From Tillus elongatus (lineage: Eukaryota; Arthropoda; Insecta; Coleoptera; Cleridae), in the NCBI GenBank assembly GCA_964006375.1, contig OZ023262.1:96699476-96763475 (forward strand): a DNA stretch of 64,000 bases. Reading direction: 5' to 3'. A model generated the notes under the pieces. The model had not been told where the DNA came from. It searched no databases and was given only the letters and a program-made list of their open reading frames with translations. Below are positions 25,925-36,589 of the stretch, in pieces (the first letter of the stretch is position 1; each line of letters starts with the position of its first letter). The position numbers and the translations under genes are program-made.

Positions 25925-26455
25925 AAGATGTTTGCCCAAATGCTTTGATTTATAATGATATTGGGTATTTGTGTTCAACGCGTAGAAAAGATATATCTTG
26001 CAAAATTCCAAAATTATCTGTGGGCTGTAAGGAACTAATTTTTCCAAATGTTTCAGAAGAATTGCAGTTTCTTAGTACATTAGAAGAACGCTTCCCTTGT
26101 CCAAGAATACCCTTTATGCGGATACAGGCAACTACATTTCATCAACAGTTTATGGTACAGGGAAGAATTGTTAATGTACTTACAGATGTGCAAAACAATA
26201 TGCAAATACTGCCAAGACTCCCTCATGAAACTGATATAATACCAATTGCCCTCAAGAAAAAGAAAAAACGGAACAAAAGTAATTACATGCTTAAAAATAT
26301 TCAACCAAATAGAATATTTAATGCTTTAAGAGTTTTAAGAGATTGTCCAGTATTCCAAGAAGCTGGCGTAACACTAGATTTTCACCGTCGGTTAAATATG
26401 GCAGACTTTGGAAATCCCCCAGAAAAAACTATTGACGAAATGAATATAGAAGCAT
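25925..26455 (+). pseudogene. Helentron copy 1: DUF6570 region
   Basis: DVCPNALIYNDIGYLCSTRR, KIPKLSVGCKELIFPNVSEE, LEERFPCPRIPFMRI and the VQGRIVNVLTDVQNNMQILP stretch match DUF6570, a domain found N-terminal to Rep in Helitron proteins. An in-frame TAA ends it at 26455; family members continue into Rep, as the downstream acidic SDSEDEE segment shows. It is 5' to and in the same strand register as the Rep pieces. Confidence 0.82.
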
Positions 26456-26460
26456 AATCT

Positions 26461-27451
26461 GATTCTGAAGACGAGGAAAAACCTTGGAACATCCCAGTTG
26501 ATGATGCTCTCCTTCAAAATGGAGCACTAATTTTCGTACCAAGGGAAAATTTCCAACCCTTACCGTTATTCTTGGATAATTTTGTGGAATGTTTAAGTTT
26601 TATAAAAATATATGGTGGAGGATTAAGGCAGCTGCCTTTACATCTTACCTACCAAAATTGTATGAAAAGTGAGGTAATGAGTGCAGACTGCCGTTGCTCG
26701 AGCAATATTCCGACGTTTTTTTTTTCTGGTCTTAAACGTAGCGCCCTAAAAATGTCTGTCAGCATTGGATTCTGTCTCAGAAAAACTAAAGCAAAATCTG
26801 ATAGTACTGTTACCAAATGTTATCTGAAGATTTTATCAATTCGCTAAGACTGCATGATAGCGGATACAAACTATTTGCTCCAGATAGAGGATCCCCAGCT
26901 TTTTGGGAAGAAAAACAGAAAGAAGTGTGTGCTATGATTAGACAGTTAGGACCACCCACTTTACTCTTAACGTTTTCTGCTGCAGAAACTAGATGTCCTG
27001 AACTAATAATTATCTTAAAAAAGTGTTGGATGGAGAAACTATTTCCGTAAAATTTGTCGATGGTATGACCTGTGAAGAAGAAGCAAGATCGATAAAATCA
27101 GATCCTGTAACCTGTGTTTGCTATTTTGATTATAGAAGCAGAAAACTGTTTATGGTGCTTAAGAATAAACAAGCTATTTTTAAAGACTATCCACTGGTAG
27201 ACTACAGTTATCGAATAGAATTTCAGCAAAGAGGATCTCCCCATTCTCATTGTTTACTTTGGTTGCAAAACGTACCTAAATATGGCCAAGACACTATTGA
27301 AGAATGTACTAATTTCATAGATAGCTATATGGTGTGTTCCAGAGAAATTGAATCAGGTGAACTTTTGAAGTTTCAAAGACATAAACATATGTTCACGTTT
27401 CAGATAAATGTTAATAAAACAGTTAAGTGTAGATTTGGAATACCATTTTGA
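26461..27451 (+). pseudogene. Helentron copy 1: Helitron-like N domain and HUH Rep
   Basis: Pieces in three frames: PLPLFLDNFVECLSFIKIYG (about 26560), then LHDSGYKLFAPDRGSPAFWE and IRQLGPPTLLLTFSAAETRC of the Helitron-like N domain. Next come the Rep stretch DPVTCVCYFDYRSRKLFMVL and the metal-binding HUH motif in QQRGSPHSHCLLWL at about 27230. The HxH pair of the HUH nuclease, which nicks and rejoins DNA ends in rolling-circle transposition, is intact here. Frameshifts at about 26840 and 27030 and a stop at 27451 break it. Confidence 0.88.
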
Positions 27452-27472
27452 CCTATTTCTAAAACTGAAATA

Positions 27473-28256
27473 TTGGAACCAGTGGAAAAGTGTTCTACAA
27501 AAATCAAAGAAAAGTATATCGATTATCGAAATATACTAGATGATTTATACAAACAACCTAATAGCGAATTAACTTATGAGGAATTTTTAAGAAACGTTAA
27601 CTTAAATGAAGAAGACTATAAAACTGTTATCAGGAGTTCTCTTAAAAGACCAGCATTTATGTTAAAAAGGGAACCAACCGAAATTAAAATAAAAAGATAT
27701 ATTAAATCTTCAGAAATCTAATATGGATCTTCAATTTATTATAGATACATACAGCTGCGTTGTTATTTTATCCTATATTAATAAATCACAAAAAGTATTA
27801 TCGAAACTATTACGTTATGCTATTAATGAAAGCAAACTAGGAAATCTTACAATAAAAGATAAATTCATACACTTGGTACACCAGTTCTTAAATGCCAGTG
27901 AATTTTCTACACAGGAAGCTGTATATTACATTCTAGGATTGCCGCTATCTGTCTGTAGTAGACAGTGTGTTTTTATCATTGCTGGCCCACCAGATCAACC
28001 GGTATTGGTTTTAAAGCCAAAGAGTATATTAGAAAAATTGTCACATAACTCTGGAGATGTTTGCCAGAAGAATTTTTTAGATCATTATTCTAATCGTCCA
28101 GACTCCCCGGAAAATATTTGTTTAGCAGAGTTTACAGCCTGGTATGACTACTCTTCTAAAAAAAAGCAAGTCTCTTCTAAAGAAAATCAAGATGCCGAGT
28201 CTAGTGAGGAAGAAGATGAACAAAAACATGTCTTTATACTGAAGGACCCTATCTGA
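27473..28256 (+). pseudogene. Helentron copy 1: Rep C-terminus with damaged tyrosine motif
   Basis: 27723 onward reads MDLQFIIDTYSCVVILSYIN followed by KSQKVLSKLL. This is the Rep tyrosine segment, normally Y-x3-Y followed by x-x-K. Only the second Tyr is present. Compared with copy 2 (SCVCYVLSYINK), one codon is lost and the first Tyr is gone. The following QEAVYYILGLPLSVCSRQCV segment is conserved in both copies. An acidic KENQDAESSEEEDEQKH tail precedes the stop at 28256. A 70-bp tandem duplication starts inside the tail. Confidence 0.8.
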
Positions 28257-28345
28257 TTATCTGCATTGTAGAACAGAGGAAGAAGATTAACAAAAATATG
28301 GCTTTATACTCGAGGACCTATCTGGTTATCTGCATCGTAGTACAA
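28206..28345 (+). repeat. Tandem duplication of about 70 bp in the Helentron linker
   Basis: GAGGAAGAAGATGAACAAAA at 28206 and GAGGAAGAAGATTAACAAAA at about 28275 begin two adjacent units that both continue through CTTTATACT..AGGACC..ATCT and TTATCTGCATYGTAG. The second unit has TAA where the first has TGAA, creating a stop. Confidence 0.8.
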
Positions 28346-28516
28346 AAGCGAAAATCATAAGGTATGTAAAATATAATATTGAAAGTGACGAGCATAACTA
28401 TTATAGCAAGTAAGTGATGTTATTCTTTCCTTGGAGAAATGAAGAAGATTTAATTAACAGAGACTGTAAGAAGATATTTAACGATAATACTGTTATTTTG
28501 CAGAGCATAAAAATAA

Positions 28517-30259
28517 ATGTACATTTATGGGGATTTAGACAACATAAATATAAATAAAACTATTGACCAAATTAACCAAGATGATGCCGAAAATGAACCC
28601 ATTATGGATGCAAAGGAAGACAATAACGAATACAATGTCTTCCGTGATAGAGACGATGAAGGTGACATTTTAAAAGATATGGGGATCGAAACTAATAATA
28701 ATAATAATACTTTAATATATCAGATTCCATACTTAATTTCTAGCAATGATTATAGTTCAATTGTCTGTTCATTGAATGATAAACAAAGAAGATTTTTTAT
28801 TGATTTTAAACAATATGAAAAAACAGGATGATCCCTTTTATGCCTGCGTATTAGGTTCTGCTGGTGTAGGTAATCACGACTAATAAAAGTGGTCGAACAG
28901 TCTTTGATAAGACTGTATAATAATCAAGAAGGCTCCTCGCTTGAAAATTAAAAAGTGCTTTTAACTGTCCCAACAGCAAAAGCAAGCCTTATGATTGGCG
29001 GCATTATATTGTATGCAGCATTTATTTTGCCTCGCTATCAGTTTAGTGGTGAGGTACCAGCACACAACAGTAATGTTCTCAATACGGTTTATTCAAAAGT
29101 GTATCAATTGAAGTTGATTATAGTTGACGAGGTAAGTATGGTTGGTAGTAAAACCATAGCAAAAATTGATGAGACTAAAACAAATATTAAAAAAAATGAA
29201 CCCTTTGGAGGGATATCGATAATTATGTTTGGCGAATTCAGTCAGATAGCTCCGTTGGAGAGCGTTATTTATTCCTCGCGGACCCTTCTAATCTGCATGG
29301 AGAACTTGTAGGAAATCCATTATGGACAATGTTCAGTATGTATAGATTAACTGAAATCGTGAGACAGAAGAACGATGCATCATTTGCAAATGCTTTGAAG
29401 AATGTTTCATTATGAGTGAGGATGAATTAAAATTGTTTAGAAGCAGAGAAATCACAGCAGATCGTCAAATACCCACAGAAGCTTTGAAATTGTTTAGGAC
29501 GAATGCTGAGGTAAATGCATATAATGATGCAGTTTTCAACTTGAAACATGACGTTGTGATTCATAAGGCTACTGATAGAGTTTTTGGGAAAGTCTCCGAA
29601 TCACATAGAGAAAATGTTTAAAAGCAAATCCAAGTTTGCAATAATTTCCGATACGTATGGCTTACCATTCCATATTAAAATAATCATTGATGTGCATTAC
29701 ATGGTAGCTAATAATATAAAAGTTACTGGAGGGCTAGTCAATGGTGCAGTTGGAAATTAAGTTCATTGAATTAAATGAACGAAATGAAAGATTGTGGCTC
29801 CTTTTTGAAAACAAAAATGTTGGTAAGGAAATGCGAACAAAATATGTTAAAATTGCTCGTTTAAAGAATATCAATGAAAAAATTAACCCCAATTGAAAGA
29901 GTCTGCAAAAACATAAAACCAAGAAAAAATTCTCCATTGTTAGTCATGCGTAAACAATTTCCTCTAGTACCCACAGAAGCAATAACTAACTAACTTCATA
30001 AAAGTCAGGGTGGGACTTATGATGTTGTTGTCATTCATATGGATAAGAGAATACACAGAAATGAACTATATGTGGCTTTAAGTCGGACACCCACATTATC
30101 TGGACTATATGTTGAGGAAACTTTTAAAATTCCGTCAAAGCAAAAGGGTGAAGACATAATTAAAAATGAAATCAGCAACGCATTTCTCCAAAAAACCAGT
30201 CAAAATGACACTGAACTTCTTACAGGATTACCCTACTCATTTGACTATACGTTTTCATA
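28517..30259 (+). pseudogene. Helentron copy 1: Pif1-like helicase
   Basis: After a linker (YDYSS.. and SSNDYSSIVCSLNDKQRRFF), the Walker A relic reads YACVLGSAGVG at about 28845 and is then frameshifted where GKS should follow. LLTVPTAKASLMIGG, KLIIVDEVSMVGSKT (Walker B/DExx, about 29120) and FGEFSQIAPL follow, then EIVRQKNDASFANALK after another shift. Motif V is SQGGTYDVVVIHMDKRIHRN at about 30010 and motif VI LYVALSRTPTLSGLYVEE. All landmarks of a SF1B Pif1-type helicase are in order. At least four frame disruptions exclude activity. Confidence 0.88.
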
Positions 30260-30302
30260 ACGTTCAATTCTTTAAGGCACATTTTTCTGATATAATTGCA
30301 GA

Positions 30303-31490
30303 TCAATGTTATATGAAAGCATCCCCATATTGATACTCGTTAAAACTTGGACAAATTTACAGGATAATATTCAAATTCCTGGACACGTCAGGATATATAA
30401 ATCTGATGTGACGAAAATTGAACGACATGCATATGGTGCAACCATATACATTAAAAACGATTTGGATCCAGATAAATTCAAAATGTTGTTTGAATTTAAT
30501 AGACAATTTGCATGTTTTTTTTCTTATTACATCTGATATACATCACACAAAGATGATTTTTAATATTTTTTTCATTTCGCATACTGCAAAAATATTTGAA
30601 AATGCGTATTTCATAATTGATTTCAAACACCATTATTTTGCCGGCATAATCTGTGACGTCACTGGGTGGCAATCTCACAATGACAATGAGCTTGCTTCTC
30701 TGTGTTTACATCACCATGATGTTGAAAAACAAGCAACTGTACTTATCATACCATAGGGAAAATGTAAACATGTCATTTATTCACTGCCCAAGTACTTCAC
30801 GACCAATAACAGAACGTTCGCGGTCACATAATAATTTGATTTTTTTTATTTTAAAAGTCTCTGTCCACTACATATGTTTTTGAGTATTTTCATGCATGTA
30901 ATAATGTTATATGTATGGAAAATAGTAAAATGTTACATTCATGTAATGAAAAACCCATGTAAATTGTCTATTGTGAAAATTCATAGGAAGCTTGCAATAT
31001 TGTGGCTCTAGAATACCAAAAATATGCTGTTTGTGCTGTATATAAACCACCCTCTACCCCGTTTCACACCATTGAAGTTAATTTGGACAATATGTTTAAA
31101 ACAATTGCCGGGTATAAAAATATATTGCTGTTTGGAGACTTCAATGTTAATATTATTAAAAATGTAAACCTCCCATTTATACATTTCTTTACGGGAAAAA
31201 AAATGTTATTTAAGATCTTACCAATGGACTCTTCTACAAATGGTAACACGCAAATTGGTGTATGTTTTTCTAATATAAAACTGAAAGCCTCCTATTATGA
31301 ATCATACTTCAGTTATCACATACCACTTGTTTGTATTTTGAAGGAATACGATGCATCATTAGTAGATTGTGAAAAAGTACATTATGACATAGATCACCGA
31401 CAATATCTTCTCACCAGAAATAAGAATTTAGAATTGGTTGAGGTAGTCGACGATAAAAATAAAGAAAATAACGACTCCCTGCTGGACTTT
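30303..31490 (+). pseudogene. Helentron copy 1: EEP-type endonuclease domain, interrupted
   Basis: The first part (SIPILILVKTWTNLQDNIQI, KIERHAYGATIYIKNDLDPD) ends at FEFNRQF near 30509. The second resumes at EACNIVALEYQKYAVCAVYK near 30986 with PPSTPFHTIEVNLDNMFK, ILLFGDFNVNI (catalytic Asp/Asn box) and NTQIGVCFSN...YFSYHIPLVC. In EEP nucleases the TQIG segment normally carries Asp where Gly stands here. About 475 bp of foreign sequence separates the halves. EEP endonucleases after the helicase are known for Helentrons. Confidence 0.78.
30498..30972. mobile_element. Insertion of about 475 bp with inverted-repeat ends in the EEP domain
   Basis: AATAGACAATTTGCATG at 30498-30514 and CATGTAAATTGTCTATT at 30956-30972 are near-perfect inverted repeats, and similarity continues inward over T-runs and ATTACAT. 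Copy 2 lacks this segment. The first 12 bases of the left repeat coincide with native coding sequence (NRQF), so the exact insertion limits and any target duplication are unclear. Confidence 0.6.
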
Positions 31491-32060
31491 TTTTTTTTTA
31501 CTTATATCTACTACGATTTGCCCTACCATAAAAAGCGACGTTCAAAGAACTATTCAAGATATAATCAGTATTTCTTCTAAAGATTCTCAAACACATTTAG
31601 AATCTCTTAAAGTAGTTGTTACAAATAACATTATCTCAGATAAAGTAGCACAAGTAAAATCATTAAGTGAGTTGAATGATGCGATTGCCAAACATTACAA
31701 TATAGTGAACCATATTTTAGATTATGCGAATGTCAAATTATAATTTATAAACATGATTTATTTATTTAAAGGTGTATCTTTCTTCTGATGAAAAACTGAG
31801 ACTTACAGAATTGAATATTCCTGGAACAGATGGGTGCTTACAATTTTCAAAGTTAGTACTAAAAAAAATGGGGAGGTTACCGAATGAAAAAATGCAATAT
31901 CAACCAGTCAAAAAGTGTGCACAGGAGATAGATGACTAAAACTGTGGTGTTTTTGTATGTTGGTTCACAAAACGATTTGTTTTAAATATAAGTTTTAAAG
32001 AGTCATTCAATCCTGATAAGTTTAGAGTAGAAATTTTTAATGTCATTACCACTGCTTAAT
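31491..32060 (+). pseudogene. Helentron copy 1: Ulp1-like (C48) cysteine protease end
   Basis: A linker shared with copy 2 (IISISSKDSQTHLESLKVVV, SLSELNDAIAKHY) leads to GCLQFSKLVLKKMGRLPNEK and the active-site segment DD-stop-NCGVFVCWFTKRF at about 31940. NCGVFxCW is the Cys-box of Ulp1/SENP-type proteases, whose triad is His-Asp-Cys. The Cys is retained, but a TAA replaces a residue two positions before it. No convincing catalytic His was located upstream. Known Helentrons more often carry OTU-type proteases; the Ulp1-like assignment rests on this box. Confidence 0.65.
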
Positions 32061-32655
32061 AATACACAACAAATAAGTGGCTTTACTATTTCCTTTATAT
32101 CACGATACATACTTTAACACGAAGCAAAACTTAAAGTAAGAAAGGTGTGATTATCGGTGTAATATTTATGTATATTGTATTGCAGAATAATTCGTCCAGA
32201 ATAAAAATATTTGGACGCAGCAAGTGCTTTATGGTAGTGAATTTTCATAGAAATGATTCATCCAATTTGTAAAAAAAAATTATATATGCGCCAAGAAACG
32301 TTTACCTTTGTTTGGAATATTTATTAGATTTTGTTTACAACATACAACATTTTGGTCTTGTTATCTTGTCTCAAGAAGAATGTTTTACAAACCACGAACT
32401 CTTAGTTTTAACCATCATTGTCCTTCATTTTAATAAAATATTTCCAGAAAATTCATTTCAAATAGACCCTTTCTCTGATGCTTGGCAGTAGCCTTAGCTA
32501 TAGAGTTTATCGTTTAATGGTATATAATTTTTGTAGAATTTTCATAAAAAAATCAATAAAGCTCAATATATCTGTTATTATACAAGATATGAAAAAAAAT
32601 GTATATATTAATTATAGGGTGTCTTGAGCTACATCTTAAAAAATTATTTCTACAA
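32061..32655. other. Post-Helentron DNA with one repeat terminus
   Basis: GGACGCAGCAAGTGC at 32214, then TTTATGGTAGTGAATTTTC, is the inverted 3' terminus of the (TA)n family. The rest is unassigned. Confidence 0.6.
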
Positions 32656-33108
32656 TCACAGGGTGGCCCATAAGTCGTTGGTAATAACAATTTTCATTTT
32701 TTTTCTTTTTATCAAACACGCCTTATGTTATTGCATTTTTGCATTTCCATCGAAATATAATGCATGTTTGTAAGAAAAAAAATTATTCTGGACGCAGTAA
32801 GTGCGTTATGGTAGCGAATTGTTATCAAATGCTTCATATTTGAATAACTCAATTTGCTATTAACCCATAAGGTTGAGCAAGAAACGAGTATTTTTTTAGG
32901 AACACTTCAAGTTTACTTTCGGAAATTTTTGTACATTTTCAAACAATAAAATTATTTTGTTGAAACATGGCACATTGTTTTTACTATATAGGTTATACTG
33001 GTAACCAAATTTGATGCCTGCTTTCTTAAAAAAACACATTATTGCTATTAAAAAATATTTTTATGAAAATTCACTACCATAACGCACTTGCTGCGTCCAG
33101 AGTTTTTT
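32655..33108. mobile_element. Short element with GGACGCAG inverted termini
   Basis: CTGGACGCAGTAAGTGCG, continuing TTATGGTAGCGAATT, at 32794 is mirrored by AATTCACTACCATAACGC and ACTTGCTGCGTCCAG at 33068-33103, bounding about 310 bp. The same left-end context, from CAGGGTGGCCC at 32655, is shared with 21843-22180. It is either two (TA)n-family 3' ends placed head to head or a small TIR element from which they derive. Confidence 0.65.
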
Positions 33109-33352
33109 AAAATTTGGCAGTTGGAGTAAATCAATAGACTATTGTTCAAAGTGTACAATAAATGCAGTATTATACAGTCAGTGGCATATTTTAGTTACAC
33201 AGCTTGAAATTTTACAATTTAATATAAAATTTAAAATTAATTCTCGAATGAGAAAGTATAACAACTTTAAAAGTATTTTTGTATAGATACAGTATGTCTT
33301 ACTTAAGAGTGTAACAGCAGCATAATTTATTTATTTTTTATCCGATTTAAAC

Positions 33353-34154
33353 TAGACATGGGTAACTCAGCAAAATTCCTTGCGTTAACTCAGTAACTCA
33401 GGTGCAGTTTACTGCGCCGGCTCATTGCGTCAACTCAAAATTGCGCCATGACGCAGAAAATGAAACGCTTCGAGTGAGCAGCGAAACGCAATATAAAAAT
33501 ATAAATGGTTATATATTGTGGTAATATTTATTTTTATTAAACTAAATAAATATTTCATAACTTCATAATTCATCATTCAACTTTTATCTTATATTTAATA
33601 GGTATGCAGCATATTCTTAATATGTAATAAGTATGCAATTAAAAAGTTGAGTGCTGTTTTTTTTTCAGTCAGTTTGTATAATATGTTTCACGTAAGATAG
33701 GTACTATGACAGTTCTAAGTGTCAAAGGAAATTAACCTTTAATTCAATGGTATTAAGGCACAAAACCATAGTTAATTATAGAAACAAGTAATGCCTCTTA
33801 CTGCCATTGAGTAAAGTATAATTCCCTTTGACACTTAGAACTGTCACAGTACCCATCTTACATTAAAAATACTATAATCCATGTTACGACTGTGACTAGT
33901 AATGACCGATTATTCAGTAATATTAAATTGATAATGCTTTAAAAAAAGTAGGTTATATATTTTTAATGAATTGTTATATTTATATTATGTATGTTTTTGA
34001 AAGTGACGCCTGGCAACACAACACCTTAACACATTTCGAATTTCCCGGTCCTGCGCTATGCGCCAACATATTTTGAAGAAGTGTGTTAACACATACGGCG
34101 CAGTGAACTGAGTTGGTGCAATTGCGCGGCGCAGCGCAGTGTTACACATGTCTA
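33353..34154. mobile_element. Non-autonomous hAT element with perfect 8-bp target duplication
   Basis: TAGACATGGGTAAC at 33353 and GTTACACATGTCTA at 34141-34154 form the inverted termini. ATTTAAAC flanks both sides exactly (33345-33352 and 34155-34162). Subterminal regions are rich in AACTCAG and GCGCAGT-type motifs, in both orientations, unlike the surrounding DNA. No transposase is encoded in the 802 bp. A second, independent inverted-repeat element sits inside (33677-33876). Confidence 0.92.
33677..33876. mobile_element. MITE of about 200 bp nested in the hAT element
   Basis: GTAAGATAGGTACTATGACA, then GTTCTAAGTGTCAAAGG, on the left pairs with CCTTTGACACTTAGAAC and TGTCACAGTACCCATCTTAC on the right. 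The weaker outer continuation TATAATAT.../...ATACTATA gives arms of about 57 bp around a loop of about 80 bp. No coding sequence. The target duplication is ambiguous because the flanks are TA-rich. Confidence 0.8.
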
Positions 34155-34162
34155 ATTTAAAC

Positions 34163-34802
34163 TAAATTGGGTCTTAAATGAAAAGAGTTCATCGAGGCCT
34201 ATTTTAGACGACAAAATAATTTTCCATCTCAATATGCAAGAACATCTACGATCTAAGTCCCTAAATATTTTTTTACTGAAATTCTTTTTATTATTCAGTG
34301 TAACTTTGCATGTAGAATATTTGAATGATTTAGATGTTTTGTTAATAAAAGTTTTTGATTAAACAAAAAGTTAATATGATTTTTTTTCTACCATAAAATT
34401 TTGAAATGGAGATGGCCTAACATTTTGTGATGGAAACAGAATTTGTAGTTTTAAGTAGACCTTGATGGCCTATCATTTGAGATCAACTTGGTTTAAAACA
34501 AGAACAAAAAAATTATAATTATCGTGCTCTTAGACTTTTAATAAGATATACAGTAGACTTAAAACTATTAGATAAGACAGAGGCAACAAGATATAATTTT
34601 AAAAACAATGTACATTATTTGATCAATTAATAAACAAATGTTCACATAACTGAGCTTGTGTTTATATCTTAGTTCCTATGTCTCTTATTTACCACCCTCT
34701 CCTCCGCCACAGAGCCTAGCCCTAGAGAATACCTTCTGGTATTACTTCAAGGGTGAGCCTCTGGCTGTTTCCGCCTGTTTTTTTCTTGTACTTATGTTGT
34801 TG
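34163..34802. other. Unassigned DNA
   Basis: No gene, RNA or repeat end recognised between the hAT element and the 3' end of Helentron copy 2. Confidence 0.45.
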
Positions 34803-35092
34803 TTTTATAAAGATGTAATCATACTAAAAATTTCAATTCTGAAATCATTAGAATTAAAAGCTTCATTAAAGCTTCTGTTTGAGATGAACTGCTTCGAGAA
34901 CCAACATATGAAAACACCACAATTGTAGGCATCACTCCGTTTCCTGAATTCTCTGATTGGTTTGTATTTCATTCCATCTGCTATTGGTTTTCCCATTTTC
35001 CTTAGCAGTAACTTAAAAAATTGTTTCATTATATTTTCTTGCACTGGATGATATGCACCTTGAGGGTCTAAAATGGAAAATATATTATACAC
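34803..35092 (-). pseudogene. Helentron copy 2: Ulp1-like cysteine protease end
   Basis: GAYHPVQENIMKQFFKLLLR, GKPIADGMKYKPIREFRKRS and DAYNCGVFICWFSKQFI give the same Cys-box as copy 1, without its stop codon. DAYNCGVFIC retains the catalytic Cys. The frame is open for 95 codons and ends in EIFSMITSL. Upstream (35400-35600) the linker STTPEDVISISSKDSQENLK is shared with copy 1. Presence in both copies shows that the domain belongs to the element. Confidence 0.7.
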
Positions 35093-35959
35093 TAACCAAA
35101 ATCATGTGACAATCCAGTGGTTGCCTTTTACAAGTATCGGCATTATATAATTAAATTTGTTTTGAACAGGCACATGTATCATGTTCAAAATTGCCACCCA
35201 ATATATTTTGTGACACAAAGGAATTTCCAAATAAAAAATGATTGAATTTTTCAGATAACCTTAATAAACATCCGTCAATAATGCTATCTGTTAACAGGCA
35301 TCCATTGGATGATGGCCTAGTTTACTTAATTTCCTTTTTTTCATCAGAAACTAGTTATAACTTTAAAGAAACTAACTCGTGCTTTTAAATTAAAATTTGC
35401 CCATCATCTAGTCTGAAATAGAGATGGTTATAATCTGTGTACTGTTGGCCGATAGCATCATTCATGCCTCTAAATGACTTCACTGGTGCTGATTTACTTG
35501 CAACAATGTTAGTAATAACAGCTGCACTAGAAGTTTTCAAGTTTTCCTGAGAATCCTTGGAGGAAATACTGATTACATCTTCTGGGGTTGTTGAAAAAGT
35601 AGATTTTTCTGCAACTTACTGATACTTGAGTCAATCACTGTGAACATATCTGGAAAAACTTCATTCAAAGACTTAATATTTGTTTTATCGGCGTCTTCAA
35701 TTCTAATTTTTTGTGTAAATAAAGTTTGGAGTCACATTCCCCAGATAAGACAGTTGCTGAAATGTTTGATGGTTCTTTTAAAGATGACTGATGATTCAGT
35801 TTTGACTGAGTAGCTTTCTCAACTGTTACTAGCTCATAATATTCTTTTAAAATACAAACTATTGGTTTATGATAGCTGAGATATGATTCGTAATAGGAAG
35901 CTCTGAGTTTTCTGTTTCTTGTTTGAAAAACACATCAATCTGTATGTTGTCATCTGTAG

Positions 35960-36460
35960 ATGATTGTGATGTTAAATATTTAACAACATTTTATTTCTAA
36001 AATAATCTATGAATGTACTGCTTTCTGTCTTTGCAATGTTTACATTGAAACCACCAAAAATCAAGCCAGTCTTGCATCTGCTGATTTCTTTACACATGTT
36101 ATTTAATTTATCTTTAACTGCATGGAACGAACAGGGTAGATGGTGGTTTGTACACTGTACCAAATGCAACATTCTGGTACTGCATGCCTAACCACATTAC
36201 AACTTTCCTTCAAAGTTTCACGGTTGTATTCAAACAAATTTTTAAATTCATCTGATTTTAAATAATTTCTGATGTATATCGTTGTACCATGTGCATGTCT
36301 TTTGTTCTTTACGTCAGATGTGTAAATTCTAACATGGCCAGGTATCTGAATATGCTGAGTTATCCAAGTTTCAACAAGTAGTAGAATCCATGCTGTTAAA
36401 TTGCGTTCATCTGCAATATATCCTGCAAATGTGCCTTTAAAGACTGAACGTTGTGGAAAA
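35960..36460 (-). pseudogene. Helentron copy 2: EEP-type endonuclease relic
   Basis: Minus-strand pieces include an N-terminal part (WITQHIQIPGHVRIYTSDVK near 36330), NLFEYNRETLKESC near 36220, and LIFGGFNVNIAKTESSTFID near 36040. The GDFN box of EEP nucleases is GGFN here, with a catalytic Asp changed to Gly. The 475-bp insertion present in copy 1 is absent, which defines the empty site. Confidence 0.7.
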
Positions 36461-36589
36461 TTACAAGTAAGATGGATAATCTTGTAGAAACTTCAGCGAC
36501 ATTTTTCACGTGTTCATTTCTTTGCTTTGAAGGAACTTTAAGGATTCCTTTAATGTATAATCCAAATAATGTAGGTGTTCAACATATAA

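Larger units (their letters stand above)
25212..32060 (+). mobile_element. Helentron-type Helitron, decayed copy 1
   Basis: A coding succession for one large rolling-circle transposon polyprotein: basic repeat region, DUF6570, Helitron-like N domain, HUH Rep, Pif1-like helicase, EEP endonuclease and Ulp1-like protease. All are on the + strand and all are broken by stops or frameshifts. An EEP-type endonuclease after the helicase marks the Helentron (Helitron2-like) branch. The true termini are not identified. Boundaries given are those of recognisable coding sequence. Confidence 0.85.
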
